Below, piece by piece: positions 13,801 through 23,833 of a stretch of DNA of 64,000 nucleotides (within the stretch, counting starts at the first letter, position 1; each line of letters starts with the position of its first letter). The stretch lies in contig CAJINV010000004.1 of the NCBI GenBank assembly GCA_905178155.1, positions 6,910,358 to 6,974,357 of the forward strand, written 5' to 3'. A program made the translations under genes and the position numbers. The notes beneath the pieces were generated by a model. The model did no database searches, was not told the origin of the DNA, and saw only the letters and a list, made by a program, of their open reading frames with translations. The DNA is from Amoebophrya sp. A120 (Eukaryota > Sar > Dinophyceae > Syndiniales > Amoebophryaceae).

Positions 13801-16800
13801 ACTTCTCCGCGTCGCGGTTGGCCTTCTATCAAGTGCAAAAGTGTCTGGGTGTGGAAGAGTCTGAGACTTGTCATGCATATTTTGTATGATCCATGGTGCC
13901 TCTAATGCATGATTTAGCATCGCAGATTTTTAGAGGGCTTGCTGATGCCTATTCCGCATGACAAATGCCTTCTCCACCGCTTAGCAAAAATTAGGCTCCT
14001 TTTGCTGCTCGTTGCAACACAAATTTTTTAGACATCCAAATGCAGCATCACAAGTTGCATCCTTCCAGACCCAGACATTTTTGCGGTTGATACTTTCACT
14101 GGGTTATCCTGTGCAAAAGTATCGTACTCGTATAAATTTAAATGCATTACAAATCTCCTCAGCATGAGAAATAAAATTTGTAATGCTGATTCACCTCAAG
14201 GAAAAGATTTGTAATGCATGACTGCAATACAAGTACGATACTTTTGCACAGGATATGGGTGCGCGAGAAAGTTCGCGTTGGCGGGGATCAAGCTGTCTTC
14301 GAGGTTTATCTATGCATTGCGAAACAAGTATCGCCCTTGTTGTACTAATGGCGTTTATGCATTACAAATCTTTTTCTTACGGCAAATCCGCATTACAAAT
14401 TTGATCTTTAATGCGAAGTCAATTTGTAATGCAATTCATACTAGTTGTACGATACTTATGTTGCTGCAGAGCTTATTATCCCCTCATGCCACCCGTGGTC
14501 AAAACCTTCTGCAGAACGCGCTTTCGTGCTCGGATCGAAGTCGGCCTGAGAAGAAGGAAGATGGAGTTCATCTCTCCTGATCACATCACATAAGCTGCTT
14601 TTATTCACTACACGTACTTACACATCACAGCAGCGACTGCAACTACACTCACGATCCGTCTACTACGTATACGAAACATAGAACTCATGTTCTTGCGAAA
14701 GAAACAACCAGAACAAATTCAATTTCAAATCATACCCCAAACACGGTCGAGTTGTGTTGTCTCTGCCGCAGCACTATCAACTGCAAAAATGTCTGGGTCT
14801 GGAAACTTGTCATGCTAGAAATGAATGAGAATGATAGACGCACTGCAATGCGTATGCGCTGCTATGCATGACAAATTTTTTGGCTGCCATGTCTTACGTA
14901 TTTCGCATGGCAAACTGCGTTTTTGCATGACAGATAAGAGGGCCCTTTCGTGCCTATGCAACACAGATTCTCGAGTCATGCCAGACAAGCATGACAAACT
15001 TGCATTCTTCCAGAACCAGACCCAGACATTTTTACATTTAATAAGCACCCTTGCCGCCTCGATGTTCGTGTTTTTGGGCGGGACCGTTGTGGCCCCGTTA
15101 AAGGTCATGCGGTCACTATGGGGGCGTCAGGATTGAAATCGTCAAAGTTGAAATAATTTCTCATGCATAAATTGCAAGGCGTGAAGTGTCTCTCTTGCAG
15201 GGATGGCACGTGGGGCCGACTGTCAGCCTGTTTGGGGTCTGCGATAGAGCTGCTAAAGTAGCATCTCAAAAGACGCCTTCTGTCCTCAAACAGCATGGCA
15301 AACTGGATTTAGACGGTGCCTACATTTGTCATGCACTGCTTAGAAATTGGGATTCCAACTGGTATCCATTTTATGCATTACAAGTTATTTCAACTTTGTC
15401 GAGTTCAATCCTGAGGACACTCCCATAGTCACCTTTGCTCGCTGCAGCCCCGAACGCCCTACTAGCCTCCCAAAAGTCGCGTCCTTCCTGAGATAGTTTG
15501 AACTGTCATCTTCGTTTTTTACTTTATCGGGCATGCGAAAATTTTATTTTATTTTTTGTAGCATCACAAACACAAACTTTTGATATTTCTCACCTTGGAC
15601 GAGCTTGCTGCGTGCCCTCCCGGGAGCAGCTGCAATTCGGACTTCCTCTTCGCATATCAACTGCAAATATGTCTGGGTCTGGAGGACTGTAAACTTGTCA
15701 TGCAGGGTTTCCATGACCCCTGAGGTCTGGAATGCGGGATCTAGCACGACAGACTCTGTGAGGTCACTGTCATGCCTAATACCCTGCATGAGAAACTCCC
15801 TCCCAACTTGGTCGAAAGTCGACAGCTTTTTGCACTCATGCAACACAGATTTTTGCATGATTCGGATTTAGCATGACAAGTTGAAATTTTCCAGACCGAG
15901 ACATATTTGCAATTCATATTGCATCCCGTTCGGAAATCCCGTCGCCTATCCTGTGCAAAAGTATCGTACTCGTTTCGTATAAATGCAAGCCTTGCATTAC
16001 AAATATTTTTCTTAAGGTAAATCAGCATGACAAATTTTATTTCTCTTGCTGAGAAAATTTGTAATGCATTTATACGAATACGATACTTTTGCAGTTCATA
16101 TCGCCGCAGATCAGTCCATGCCCCCCGGAGTATGGAAGCGTCAGGACCGAAATCAACAAAGTCGAAATAATCTGTAACGCATAATTAAAGTGCGACACAA
16201 ACAGCGACTCTATTGCAGAGGATGCAAGGATGAAGGCGGAAGATTATAGCCCTGGTAAGGGTCAGGCTGGTGCTGACTAGCATGACAGAAGGGAGCTCTT
16301 TTGCGTCAAACGCATGACAGATCCGCTTTTCCAGGACGGGGGAAATTTGTCATGCGCCGACTACAGACAGCGTTTCTATCTCTAAACTAGCACCGATTTT
16401 GTGCATCACAGTCACACATTTTTTGATGTTGTTGATTTCGATCCTGACACCCTGATACCGAGTGCGCGATCTTTATTTGCTGGGCGGTTGGCATTTCTTA
16501 TGAACTCCAAAAGTATCGTACTTGTATAAATGCATTACAAATTTTCTCAGCATGAAAAATAAAATTTGCCATGCTGATTTACCTTAAGAAAATTATTTGC
16601 AATGCAAGACCTGCATTTATACGAGTGCGATACTTTTGCACAGGATATTTCTAGGTTGGGAACGAATTCCGCCTGGGCCTGCTTGTTCACGTTCCACAGG
16701 ACTTCCTGCAGTATTGATACAGATTGGTATTCGTGGCAGCCATTGCACCTTCATGCACCAGAATTGCAAAACGACATGACTCAGTGACTGCACTCATGCT

Positions 16801-17325
16801 CCTCCTGCTGTATGTGCAGGGAACAATTGCATCATCAAAATCTACTTCTGTACTTACCCTTTGCCTCCTCGGGTCATAGATGCTCGCGTTTGAGGGGCCG
16901 CCGTCGTCGAAGATGCTGCTCTGCTGCATGACCATTTTCCTTTCCTTGTGTATGGATGTGTCAGGATCGAAATCGACAAAATCGAAAAAATTTGTGATGC
17001 GTAAAATGTAGGGCACTGAAGGCCTGTATTGGGGAGCAGGAAATAAATGAGACCGATTCTGAGCCTGTTTGGCAGGGGTATGCAATGTGCTGCAAGAGTA
17101 GCATGACAGGAGGAGTCTTCTTTGCCCAAACACCATGACAGACTGGATTTGGATTCTCCCAAAATTTGTCATGCGCCACTTAGAAACTGAGGCTCCAACT
17201 GACATCGATTTTGTGCATCACAAATTTTTCGATTTTGTCAATTTCGATTCTGACACTCTCATATTGTGGTTTAAATGTTGGGGCCAGGACCGCGGCGGCG
17301 AGGCGCCGCGTCGGGTCGTGGACAT
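10858..17325 (-). CDS. Gene 2: 455-aa protein with repeated hydrophobic-F-[G/D] motifs, unknown function
   Basis: ATG at 17325 (MSTTRRGASPPRSW), stop TGA at 10858-10860 after ADTRKQLELRGNF. Seventeen introners and five GT-AG introns are removed; the spliced length is 1368 nt. The product is soluble, basic and probably largely unstructured. Short blocks recur along it: SSIFDDG, SRAFGAA, NSTVFGADF, NFSDIFDTY, HNMFGNEHHVFG, each with a hydrophobic residue then F-G or F-D, usually after S, T or N. The spacing recalls the IFG-type motifs of HN1/Jupiter microtubule-associated proteins, but this is only a resemblance. No enzyme motif was seen. The frame continues open upstream of the chosen ATG through a tandem repeat, so a longer N-terminus cannot be excluded. 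Exons are very short, some under 20 nt. Confidence 0.75.
10924..11159. mobile_element. Introner IE-7 in gene 2
   Basis: TSD ccctc on both sides; the left terminus has drifted (tgtagcg for tatggcg). Junction DDMPR|ELPGY. Confidence 0.85.
11313..11625. mobile_element. Introner IE-3 in gene 2
   Basis: TSD tttgg on both sides. Junction VQSSK|ARQLG. Confidence 0.92.
11707..11832. mobile_element. Introner IE-2 in gene 2
   Basis: TSD ccttg/ccgtg; at 126 bp the shortest IE-2 copy. Junction QTHHG|RKVQE. Confidence 0.85.
11923..12122 (-). other. GT-AG intron, gene 2 (exact ends uncertain)
   Basis: Donor TTTGT|GTACTT and acceptor CCTGCAG|TGCC give a phase-consistent join SAINEFV to AIRDGMSQ. Other GT and AG sites within 20 bases at both ends also work. 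Confidence 0.5.
12190..12347. mobile_element. Introner IE-2 in gene 2
   Basis: TSD gctgc on both sides. Junction HVFGS|GMTAN. Confidence 0.92.
12400..12653. mobile_element. Introner IE-1 in gene 2
   Basis: TSD tttct on both sides. Junction KTARE|RKMHN. Confidence 0.92.
12750..13196 (-). other. GT-AG intron, gene 2
   Basis: Donor ATTTTCG|GTATAACG and acceptor CTCATGAG|ATACC; phase 1 on both sides gives NFSDIF then DTYPADHY. At 447 nt it is the longest ordinary intron in the window. A minus-strand open frame inside it is taken as chance. Confidence 0.6.
13314..13503. mobile_element. Introner IE-2 in gene 2
   Basis: TSD gaacc on both sides. Lies 6 bases from the next introner. Junction AERF|HGNLH. 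Confidence 0.88.
13510..13784. mobile_element. Introner IE-1 in gene 2
   Basis: TSD aaccg on both sides; its left TSD overlaps the right TSD of the preceding introner by four bases. Junction SAAER|FHG. Confidence 0.9.
13827..14092. mobile_element. Introner IE-1 in gene 2
   Basis: TSD ccttc/ctttc. Junction HPVK|ANRD. Confidence 0.88.
14105..14255. mobile_element. Introner IE-2 in gene 2
   Basis: TSD tgggt on both sides. Junction FLAH|PVKA; 12 bases separate it from the previous element. Confidence 0.92.
14311..14475. mobile_element. Introner IE-2 in gene 2 (diverged)
   Basis: TSD ttatc on both sides; right end degraded to gctta. Junction HEGI|NLED. Confidence 0.8.
14546..14735 (-). other. 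GT-AG intron, gene 2
   Basis: Donor TTTGGG|GTATGATT, acceptor CTTCTTCTCAG|GCC with a pyrimidine tract. Phase 0, joining NSTVFG to ADFDPS. Confidence 0.75.
14775..15043. mobile_element. Introner IE-1 in gene 2
   Basis: TSD agcac on both sides. Junction ARVL|RQRQ. Confidence 0.92.
15117..15427. mobile_element. Introner IE-3 in gene 2
   Basis: TSD gtcac on both sides. Junction SKGD|RMTF. Confidence 0.92.
15488..15593 (-). other. GT-AG intron, gene 2
   Basis: Donor TCCAAG|GTGAGA, acceptor CTATCTCAG|GAAGG. Phase 0, joining HAASSSK to EGRDFWE. 106 nt. Confidence 0.75.
15655..15918. mobile_element. Introner IE-1 in gene 2
   Basis: TSD tcgca/ttgca. Junction ERDA|KRKS. Confidence 0.88.
15947..16100. 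mobile_element. Introner IE-2 in gene 2
   Basis: TSD tcgcc on both sides. Junction ICGD|GIS. Confidence 0.92.
16131..16457. mobile_element. Introner IE-3 in gene 2
   Basis: TSD cggag/ccgag. Junction AHSG|GHGL. Confidence 0.86.
16499..16647. mobile_element. Introner IE-2 in gene 2
   Basis: TSD tttct on both sides. Junction PNLE|MPTA. Confidence 0.92.
16706..16856 (-). other. GT-AG intron, gene 2
   Basis: Donor AAAGG|GTAAGTAC, acceptor ATACTGCAG|GAAGTC. Phase 0, joining PRRQR to EVLWNV. 151 nt, with the strongest consensus donor in the window. Confidence 0.82.
16951..17263. mobile_element. Introner IE-3 in gene 2
   Basis: TSD ttgtg on both sides. Junction HLNH|KERK. Confidence 0.9.
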
Positions 17326-18029
17326 ACTTAAAAATCGGGAAGTTGGTGGCGCGGTTTTTCCGTGCGTGTTATCACAATTTCTTTTCTGGCAATCGATGAA
17401 ATTGTTCAAGCCCTGTAGTAGTTCTTCCTGCACTCGTCCTCGCCATGTAGAAGTTCTTCCTGCACTCGTCCTCGCCTCCGAAGTAAAATGTCGACGTTTG
17501 TCGTTGTCCACCTCTCCTTCTCGTCCGCAATGATGCTCTTCGTGCCCACGACTACACTGGCTACTGAAAGACCATGACCACTGCGCAATCAGGACGATAA
17601 GTAGTCTCACTTGGAGGACATGCGAATAGGATTTTGTGCTCCTTCTTGTTCTTCTTGCGAAGAAGATGCTTTGCAACTTCTACATCTAGTACTCCCATGA
17701 GAAATAAAGATTTTAAGAAGATGATTTGAACAATACAACCAGCTCACGGATGAACAACTTTGATAGGGTTGCACTTCATCTCCTGTGCTGCTCAGGAGTT
17801 TAGTAAGTACTGTCAAGGCCAACAACGTCGTAGCTTACGCATTTTCATCGTCAAGAGCGTAAGTGCAGCTAAGAAGTCAGCTTCTCTGGCAAGACAGCCT
17901 CGTCTCTCAATCGATCAGATAGCCTCGCGGGATCTTTTTACAGTATAGTGAGGCACGTAGCCCACTTACTAGGAGGACAGGAGCAAATAGAAGAAAGACG
18001 AACTCAAGCTGCCAAACCTGCGGTACAGG
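17326..18029. other. Intergenic region between genes 2 and 3
   Basis: Upstream flank of gene 2 and 3' flank of gene 3. Contains a two-copy direct repeat (17420-17476). No gene, RNA or introner recognised. Confidence 0.6.
17420..17476. repeat. Two-copy tandem repeat upstream of gene 2
   Basis: A 25-bp word starting agttcttcctgcactcg occurs at 17420-17444 and again at 17452-17476, a 32-bp period, about 95 bp upstream of the gene 2 ATG. Confidence 0.85.
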
Positions 18030-21000
18030 TCAGGACAAGGACCCTGAAAACGTGGTCCTTGTACAACGAGGTTGACCGCAAATAGCACAATATCCGGCAA
18101 CATCTTCAGAGGAGAGTGCAACTACACGACCGTTGGTGTCACCATCTGCTTCATGAGGCACCAAAAAATTTTCACGAAGGTACTTTTCAACGTCAGGATC
18201 TCGACGTCCCGTTGTCATCTTCAGACTTCCTTGATCACTATCACTGGGATCGTGAGCGGCCATCGTGGTGACAGTCATCAGCATTCCATCGTGGAAGTCG
18301 TCAACGATTTTCATTTCATGGGTGTAATTCCAGTTCTGCATATTATGCATAATCTCCGACTTCTCGAACTGCTCATTTTCAAAAAACAACTCCCTCGGAA
18401 AGAAGTGCTCACTTAGTTTTCTCTTCTGCAGTGTCGTCAAAGCCTTTACCACAGCCCAGCCCTCAAACTGCCGTACCCGATCACGAAGCAGGCGGTAGAG
18501 CGCGTCTTCTTGTTGGGACAGGACGACCTGATGTGCAGTTGTCACGCTTGAGGTTGTAGTTCCCATAGTGTTATGCATTGCAAAAGTATCGTACTAGTAC
18601 AAATCGCAATACAAGTTGGCTCAGCATTACAAATCAAATTTGCAATGCGGATTTACCTAACCAACTAGATTTGTAATGCATAGCTGCGATGACTACGAGT
18701 ACGATACTTTTGCACAGGATAGTTGTCCCCCGTGCCATCTTCTGTCCTTGCGGACGTTGCGTTCTTGCTGCTCCGTCCAACAGCTGTGCCAGGTCCTCGT
18801 TCATGATCATGTCGTTCGCTGATAAATTCAAACCCTCGCTCTAACCACGCCGGAATGGCGCGGAGGGTATCCCAGAAAAAACGTGTCACAGTTACACATT
18901 TGATGTTGGAATTTCAACAGCGACACAAACTTGCTCTGCGTGGAGGAAAAAAGAAAAACCTGTTGGACGGCGCAGCTTATAAGAGAAATCACGCATATAA
19001 ATGAGGCTGGGAAGGAGCATTATTTCCGGCATGACAGAGTCAGAGGTTGCGTTGTCTGTCTTGCTTGTCTTGCAACAAGGTGTGTCACTGCAGTAACACT
19101 TTTTTCTCACGATAGAAGGGTATTTGTGGCCACTTATGCAAGAAAAAAACTGTGTTAGCGTAGGATAGGTGTCTTGCGGTAAGAGCATGACAAATTTGCC
19201 CTGAATGACAGAGAAACTATCCTGTCATGCGCAGCTACACAGTATGTGAAAAAAAAGGGAGAAAAGAGAACGCTATCACTATAACTGGCTAGCATGAGCA
19301 TGACAAGTGTAACTGTTTTGGATTTTCTGCATCACAGAGTTATACTTACACGAGCTTTTTTCTTCGTATACCAGTAGCGTCCCATGTACTCCGCGGCGAA
19401 AGCTAGGTACAGGAGGGTATGAAGTGCAACTATGTCTCCGCCTGGAAGACGAGTGTAACGTCTGTCATGCACAATTTGCATGACCCATGATGTCTGATGT
19501 GAAGCCTGCTCTAGCATCACAGACTTTGTGAGGGCATTCTTATCTCTATACCGCATGAGAAACGGCTCCTCTCGGCGTAGCAAAAACTGGACCTCTTTCG
19601 CTGTTCATGCAATACACAGATTTGATGGAGACGAGTCCAGTGGTAGCTACATCTTCTTCACAAGTTGCATCCTTCCAGACCCGGATGACATAGTTGCAAT
19701 TATGCATAGAAGGAGCGGAATCCCAACCGTTGCTCATTCGCCGCCCACGCACGGTTATCAAATGTAAAAATGTCTGGGTCTGGAAGAGTGGAGACTTGTC
19801 ATGCAGATTTTCCATCACCCATGAGGTCTGGAATGCGGGACTTAGCATGACAGACTCAGCGAGGCCTCTGCCATGCCTATTCTGCATGAGAAACTCCGCT
19901 CCAACTTGGTCAAAAGTGGACAGCTTTTGGCACTCATGCAACACAGATTTTTGCATGCTTCAGATTTACCATGACAAGTTGCAATCTTCCAGACCCAGAC
20001 ATTTTTGCAATTCATAACGGTCCTTCCAGTGGAAGTGGCTGCAGAGGACCCAGTCGCGACGGGGAACGGGAAGATGGCTATACTGGTCTACTACTTCTTA
20101 TGGAAGCGTCAGGATTGAAATCGTCAAAGTTGAAATAGTTTGTGATGCAGAAAATGGATACCAGTTGGACCCGCAGTTTCTAGTCGGTGCATGACAAATT
20201 TTGTCCATACCGAAAGCGAGTTTGTCATGCTGTTCAGGGCAAAGGGGCTCCCATCTGTGATGCTAGTCAGCAGCCCAATTCTCGACCCTTACCAGCACTG
20301 CAATCTGCCTCCCTTGCGTCCTCTGCACTAGAGGCAGCCTTTGCGTTGCATTTTCTACATGACAAACTATTTCAACTTTAACGATTTCAATTCTGACACT
20401 CCCATACTTCTGCCTGTTTTCTCGTCGTCCCAACGTACCTTGCGACCGTCTTCCTCCCATTGTACTCTGCCGTGATCTTTTTCATTTCCAAGTTGTGGCT
20501 CAGCGACTGCATTTTCTTCGCGGGAGATAGAGAAGAAGAAGATGCAAATGGCCCAACGGATGTTGAAAAAAAGCTGCGTGTTGACGCAAAGCCGTCACCA
20601 CCAGTGCCAGCTGAAAGAAGGGGTGTTTATCAAATGCAAATATGTAGTCCGGGTCTGGAAGGATGCAAGGTTTGCCATGCACATGTTGCATTACTCCTGA
20701 TGTCTGTGATCCATGTTCTAGCATCACAGATTTTGTGAGGGCTTCCTGATGCCTATACAGCATGAGAAATGCCCTCTCGCCGTCGCGAAAACTGGACCTC
20801 TTTATTTGCTGTTCACGCAATACAGATTTTTTTAGAATCCAAACACAGCATGACAAGTTTGGATCCTCTTCCAGACCTAGACATAGTATTTGCAATGCAT
20901 AGAGTTTGAAAGTTCAAATTCTGCGGGCCGTCGATCCACGGACGATCGAAGATTGACGTATGAAAGCCTCAGATTGGAAATCCTCAAAGTGGAAATACTT

Positions 21001-23028
21001 TGTATATGCAAAAAAACGACTCCAGTTGAAGCGCCATTTATTGTAGTCGGCGCATGACAAATTTCCCGGGCACTTAAAGCATGTCTGTCATGCAGGTTAA
21101 GGCAAAGGGGTGCCCTTCTCTCGTGCTAAGCAGCACTCCAATTCTTCACCCCTAGCAGGATAATAGTCGGCCTCCATTGCGTCCTCTGCAATACAGTCTC
21201 TCTTGCGTCGCATTCCATGCATCAGAAATTATTTCCACTTTGAGGATTTCCATTCTGAGGCCTTCATAAGACTTGTGATGACCGCTGCTAGCAGCACCGA
21301 CTGCGCAAGTCGAAGATGAGGAAGGTGATGAAGCAGGTACAAGGAGACCATTATCGTCGTGCTCCAGCGTCAAGTAGTGTATTTCTTGTTCCCCGTTTCT
21401 TCTACCGAGCATTCTACTGGTCATTCTCCTGACCCCCACGGTCCAAGGAAAGTAGTTGTTCAGCCGACTCCAGGGCAGCACCGCAAACCCGTCCGGAAAA
21501 CGCTTCATGAGGAGCAGCAGAGACAAAGGATCGTACCCGTAGTATGGGTAGGAACAGGTCGTAGTGGTGGTTGTCGGCGCAGCCTTGCTTCCAGTACCAG
21601 TAGTACTGCTTGCTAGTTCATCAACACCCACCTCACTGCCAACATTGGCCGCGGTTTTTCTTCTTCTTGCAGCCGGATCATAGAAACACTTCCACTGCAG
21701 CTCCCGGGCACGGATTTCGGAGTCTTGCCGCTGATGCAGTAGCGTTGCTTCACCTGCTGATGAGGGATCCGGAGCGGGTTCCCACTTCTGTGGAGGCGCC
21801 ACACTCATTTCAGTCTCGCTGCCGTCTCCATGATTTTTCGCGAAAACAAACCAAAGTTTTCTCACACTCTCCAAGTAGTGCTGTTTCCAATATCGCAACA
21901 ACTGAAACCCCCGCTCCCCGCGTGCCAGGAAGGAATTCGTGTGCGGGAGAAACAAACTCCTGCCGTCCGCGTCTGATGGGCCGACGACGAAGCCGTAGTC
22001 CGGGGCCATAGATTCCGGGAAAAGTTCCTCTAATCGAACGTCGTGCGCATGCCACACTGCATCGGAGTCGAGGAAGAGGACCTGGATATCGTTATCCTGA
22101 GTAAAAACGTACCCACGCCAGAGTTGTAATGCAGATTTGCAAAGACAGGAAGACTTGTAATGCGCAACCCGATGAGAGCCATTTCCAGTCGTGTTTTGGA
22201 ATTTGTGATGCTGTGAACAGGATGAGCAGATGAATCTGTGATGCGGCTGCATTTGCTAACCTGCACTACGCTGCATAGTGCGCCTTGTCATGCGTGACTC
22301 ACAAAACACATAGGTTTGCGTTGCAAAATCCTCATCCTGACTCTGGTGTGGGTACGTTTTTACTCAGGATAATCGTTCTTAGAAGTTGCAATTGCTACGC
22401 TGGTAGTCCTCGTGCCGGTTTCGGTAGCTGCCAAACACGAAGAGCTGCTGGCACCAGAGGTTCTTTTTGAGTTCGTTGTCACGTACGTGCCTGCCTTTGT
22501 TGTCACCGTCTCTCTTATTTTTGCCACTGTTTCAGCATCAACGGCATGTGCAGCCGGGGGCGTAGAAGTTGGAGTTTTCCTAACCTTCTTGATGTTGGGA
22601 GAGGAACTCGAAGAAGAAGTGTCGGCAGCACGACACGACGCCGCTCCTGTAGCTTGTTTTCCAAGTAGTACTTCTTCGAAAATCGCGTTCGCAAGGAACA
22701 CCTTAATCCAGGTCGGCGGAACGAGATCGTCGAAACTGCTCGATTGGTAAAACCGGTACTCATAATCTTCATGTCGCTCGGCGTAGAGGCTATTGACCCT
22801 GCGGAAGCCAGGGAGAAACGGAATTTCCTCATCGTCGCGGCGGTCATAGGAGAAGATGATAGTGCGGCGAGGAACGACCGGTGGGCGGTCGGGTGCTGTC
22901 GCTGGTCCATCTAGCTCGGCGCGCGATGACGCTCCTGCGACACAGGAACAACTACACAAAAAGCATAAAAGGCGAACAGTGCGAGTCCATAGAATGGAAA
23001 CTGACCCACACGAGCTCCTGGTGACCAT
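18030..23028 (-). CDS. Gene 3: GT34-like secretory-pathway glycosyltransferase, paralog of gene 4
   Basis: ATG at 23028, the first ATG after an in-frame stop near 23105; stop at 18030; 865 residues after removing nine introners; no GT-AG intron. Residues 12-32 form a hydrophobic signal or anchor segment. Core order: TIIFSYDRR (56-64), YEYRFY (89-94), PTWIKVF (105-111), a Ser/Thr/Ala-rich insert (about 122-215), DIQVLFLDSDAVW with a DxD metal and sugar-nucleotide motif (219-231), then LPHTNSFLARGERGF (266-280), like the LIRN..W block of GT34 alpha-glycosyltransferases. A C-terminal region shared with gene 4 contains YYGYDP, TLEHDD and HFHWK. Expected role: transfer of a sugar to glycoprotein or glycan in ER or Golgi; donor and acceptor unknown. 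The tail (CAICGQPRC, two C-x-x-C) is not in gene 4. Family moderately supported, frame strongly. Confidence 0.65.
18572..18721. mobile_element. Introner IE-2 in gene 3
   Basis: TSD agtgt/gttgt (two mismatches). Junction GTGDN|MGTTT. Confidence 0.82.
18868..19114. mobile_element. Introner IE-8 in gene 3
   Basis: TSD gaggg/gaagg. Junction QIPF|RAIPA. Confidence 0.85.
19135..19370. mobile_element. Introner IE-8 in gene 3, position shared with gene 4
   Basis: TSD ccact/ccagt. Junction GRYW|PQIPF. The gene 4 element at 25067-25281 has the same family, codon and phase. Confidence 0.88.
19418..19708. mobile_element. Introner IE-1 in gene 3 (diverged)
   Basis: TSD gaggg/gaagg; termini read tatgaagtgcaactatgtct. 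Junction GFRSF|LYLAF. Confidence 0.85.
19756..20016. mobile_element. Introner IE-1 in gene 3
   Basis: TSD acggt on both sides. Junction HWKDR|AWAAN. Confidence 0.92.
20099..20406. mobile_element. Introner IE-3 in gene 3
   Basis: TSD cttct on both sides. Junction RKQAE|VVDQY. Confidence 0.92.
20628..20901. mobile_element. Introner IE-1 in gene 3
   Basis: TSD gtgtt/gagtt. Junction LNFQT|PLLSA. Confidence 0.86.
20959..21268. mobile_element. Introner IE-4 in gene 3
   Basis: TSD tgacg/agact (only the central gac matches). TIRs clear. Junction GHHKS|IFDRP. Confidence 0.8.
22093..22371. mobile_element. Introner IE-5 in gene 3
   Basis: TSD atcgt on both sides. Junction TSKND|IQVLF, a few bases upstream of the DxD motif. 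Confidence 0.92.
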
Positions 23029-23833
23029 GGTTCTTGGGGCCGATCCTCTGCAGCTCAAAATCAGGTCGTCTACGAAGCGGTTTTTACTGGGGGCCGGCTA
23101 TGCGGTCGTGTCGTTAAGTAAATGTAAATGACGAAAAGGAAATAATTAAACCAAAGCGAGTTGCAGTTGTGCCGAGCCCGAGGCACGAGCACGACATAAG
23201 GAGGAGATTTTCATCGTCTACTTCCGTGGATCACACATGCCTACGCAAGCGTCAATAATGAATACTCTAAGGCATCAAGACACACGACCAGAAGTCGCAG
23301 CTCTAGCAAGACATAGTGGTCGTAGTTTGCCACCCATTCATTACCATGGCCTGAAATCACGTATCTGAATCAGGCGGCCACACCGACACGAGCTTGCAAC
23401 GCATGAGCATGATCATCTGCTTCGCTGGGAATGCGAATGCATTGCGCGTTGCAGCCAGCCTATTGGCGAAAAGACGGCGGGGTAACTACTGGGGCTGGAC
23501 CAATGCACTGAAAATAGAAAGAGTGGAGCCAGGTGGCCCGCTCCGCCCCGCCGGCCGAACAAAACTAACGCTAGGAGCATGCACACAGCACGCGCCGACC
23601 GTCCGACGGTCGAAGAAAACGCTAGGGATCATCGGCATGACGCTTCTGTGGTGCAACAGCCTGTTGGAGACGATGCGACGGACTGCAAATGAAGCTGCAA
23701 CATCCAGAAAAACCAGAAATTATAAAAGCGCAGTCTACAACATCCATATCACCCTACCTACTTTCCTTGCTCAAAACAAGCCAATGGAAAGCGATTATTT
23801 CAACAATAACGCAAGGACCCTCCCTTCACTAAG
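23029..23833. other. Intergenic region between genes 3 and 4
   Basis: About 0.8 kb. A plus-strand open frame (23394-24092) crosses gene 4 coding sequence and an introner and is not accepted. Nothing else recognised; no introner. Confidence 0.6.
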
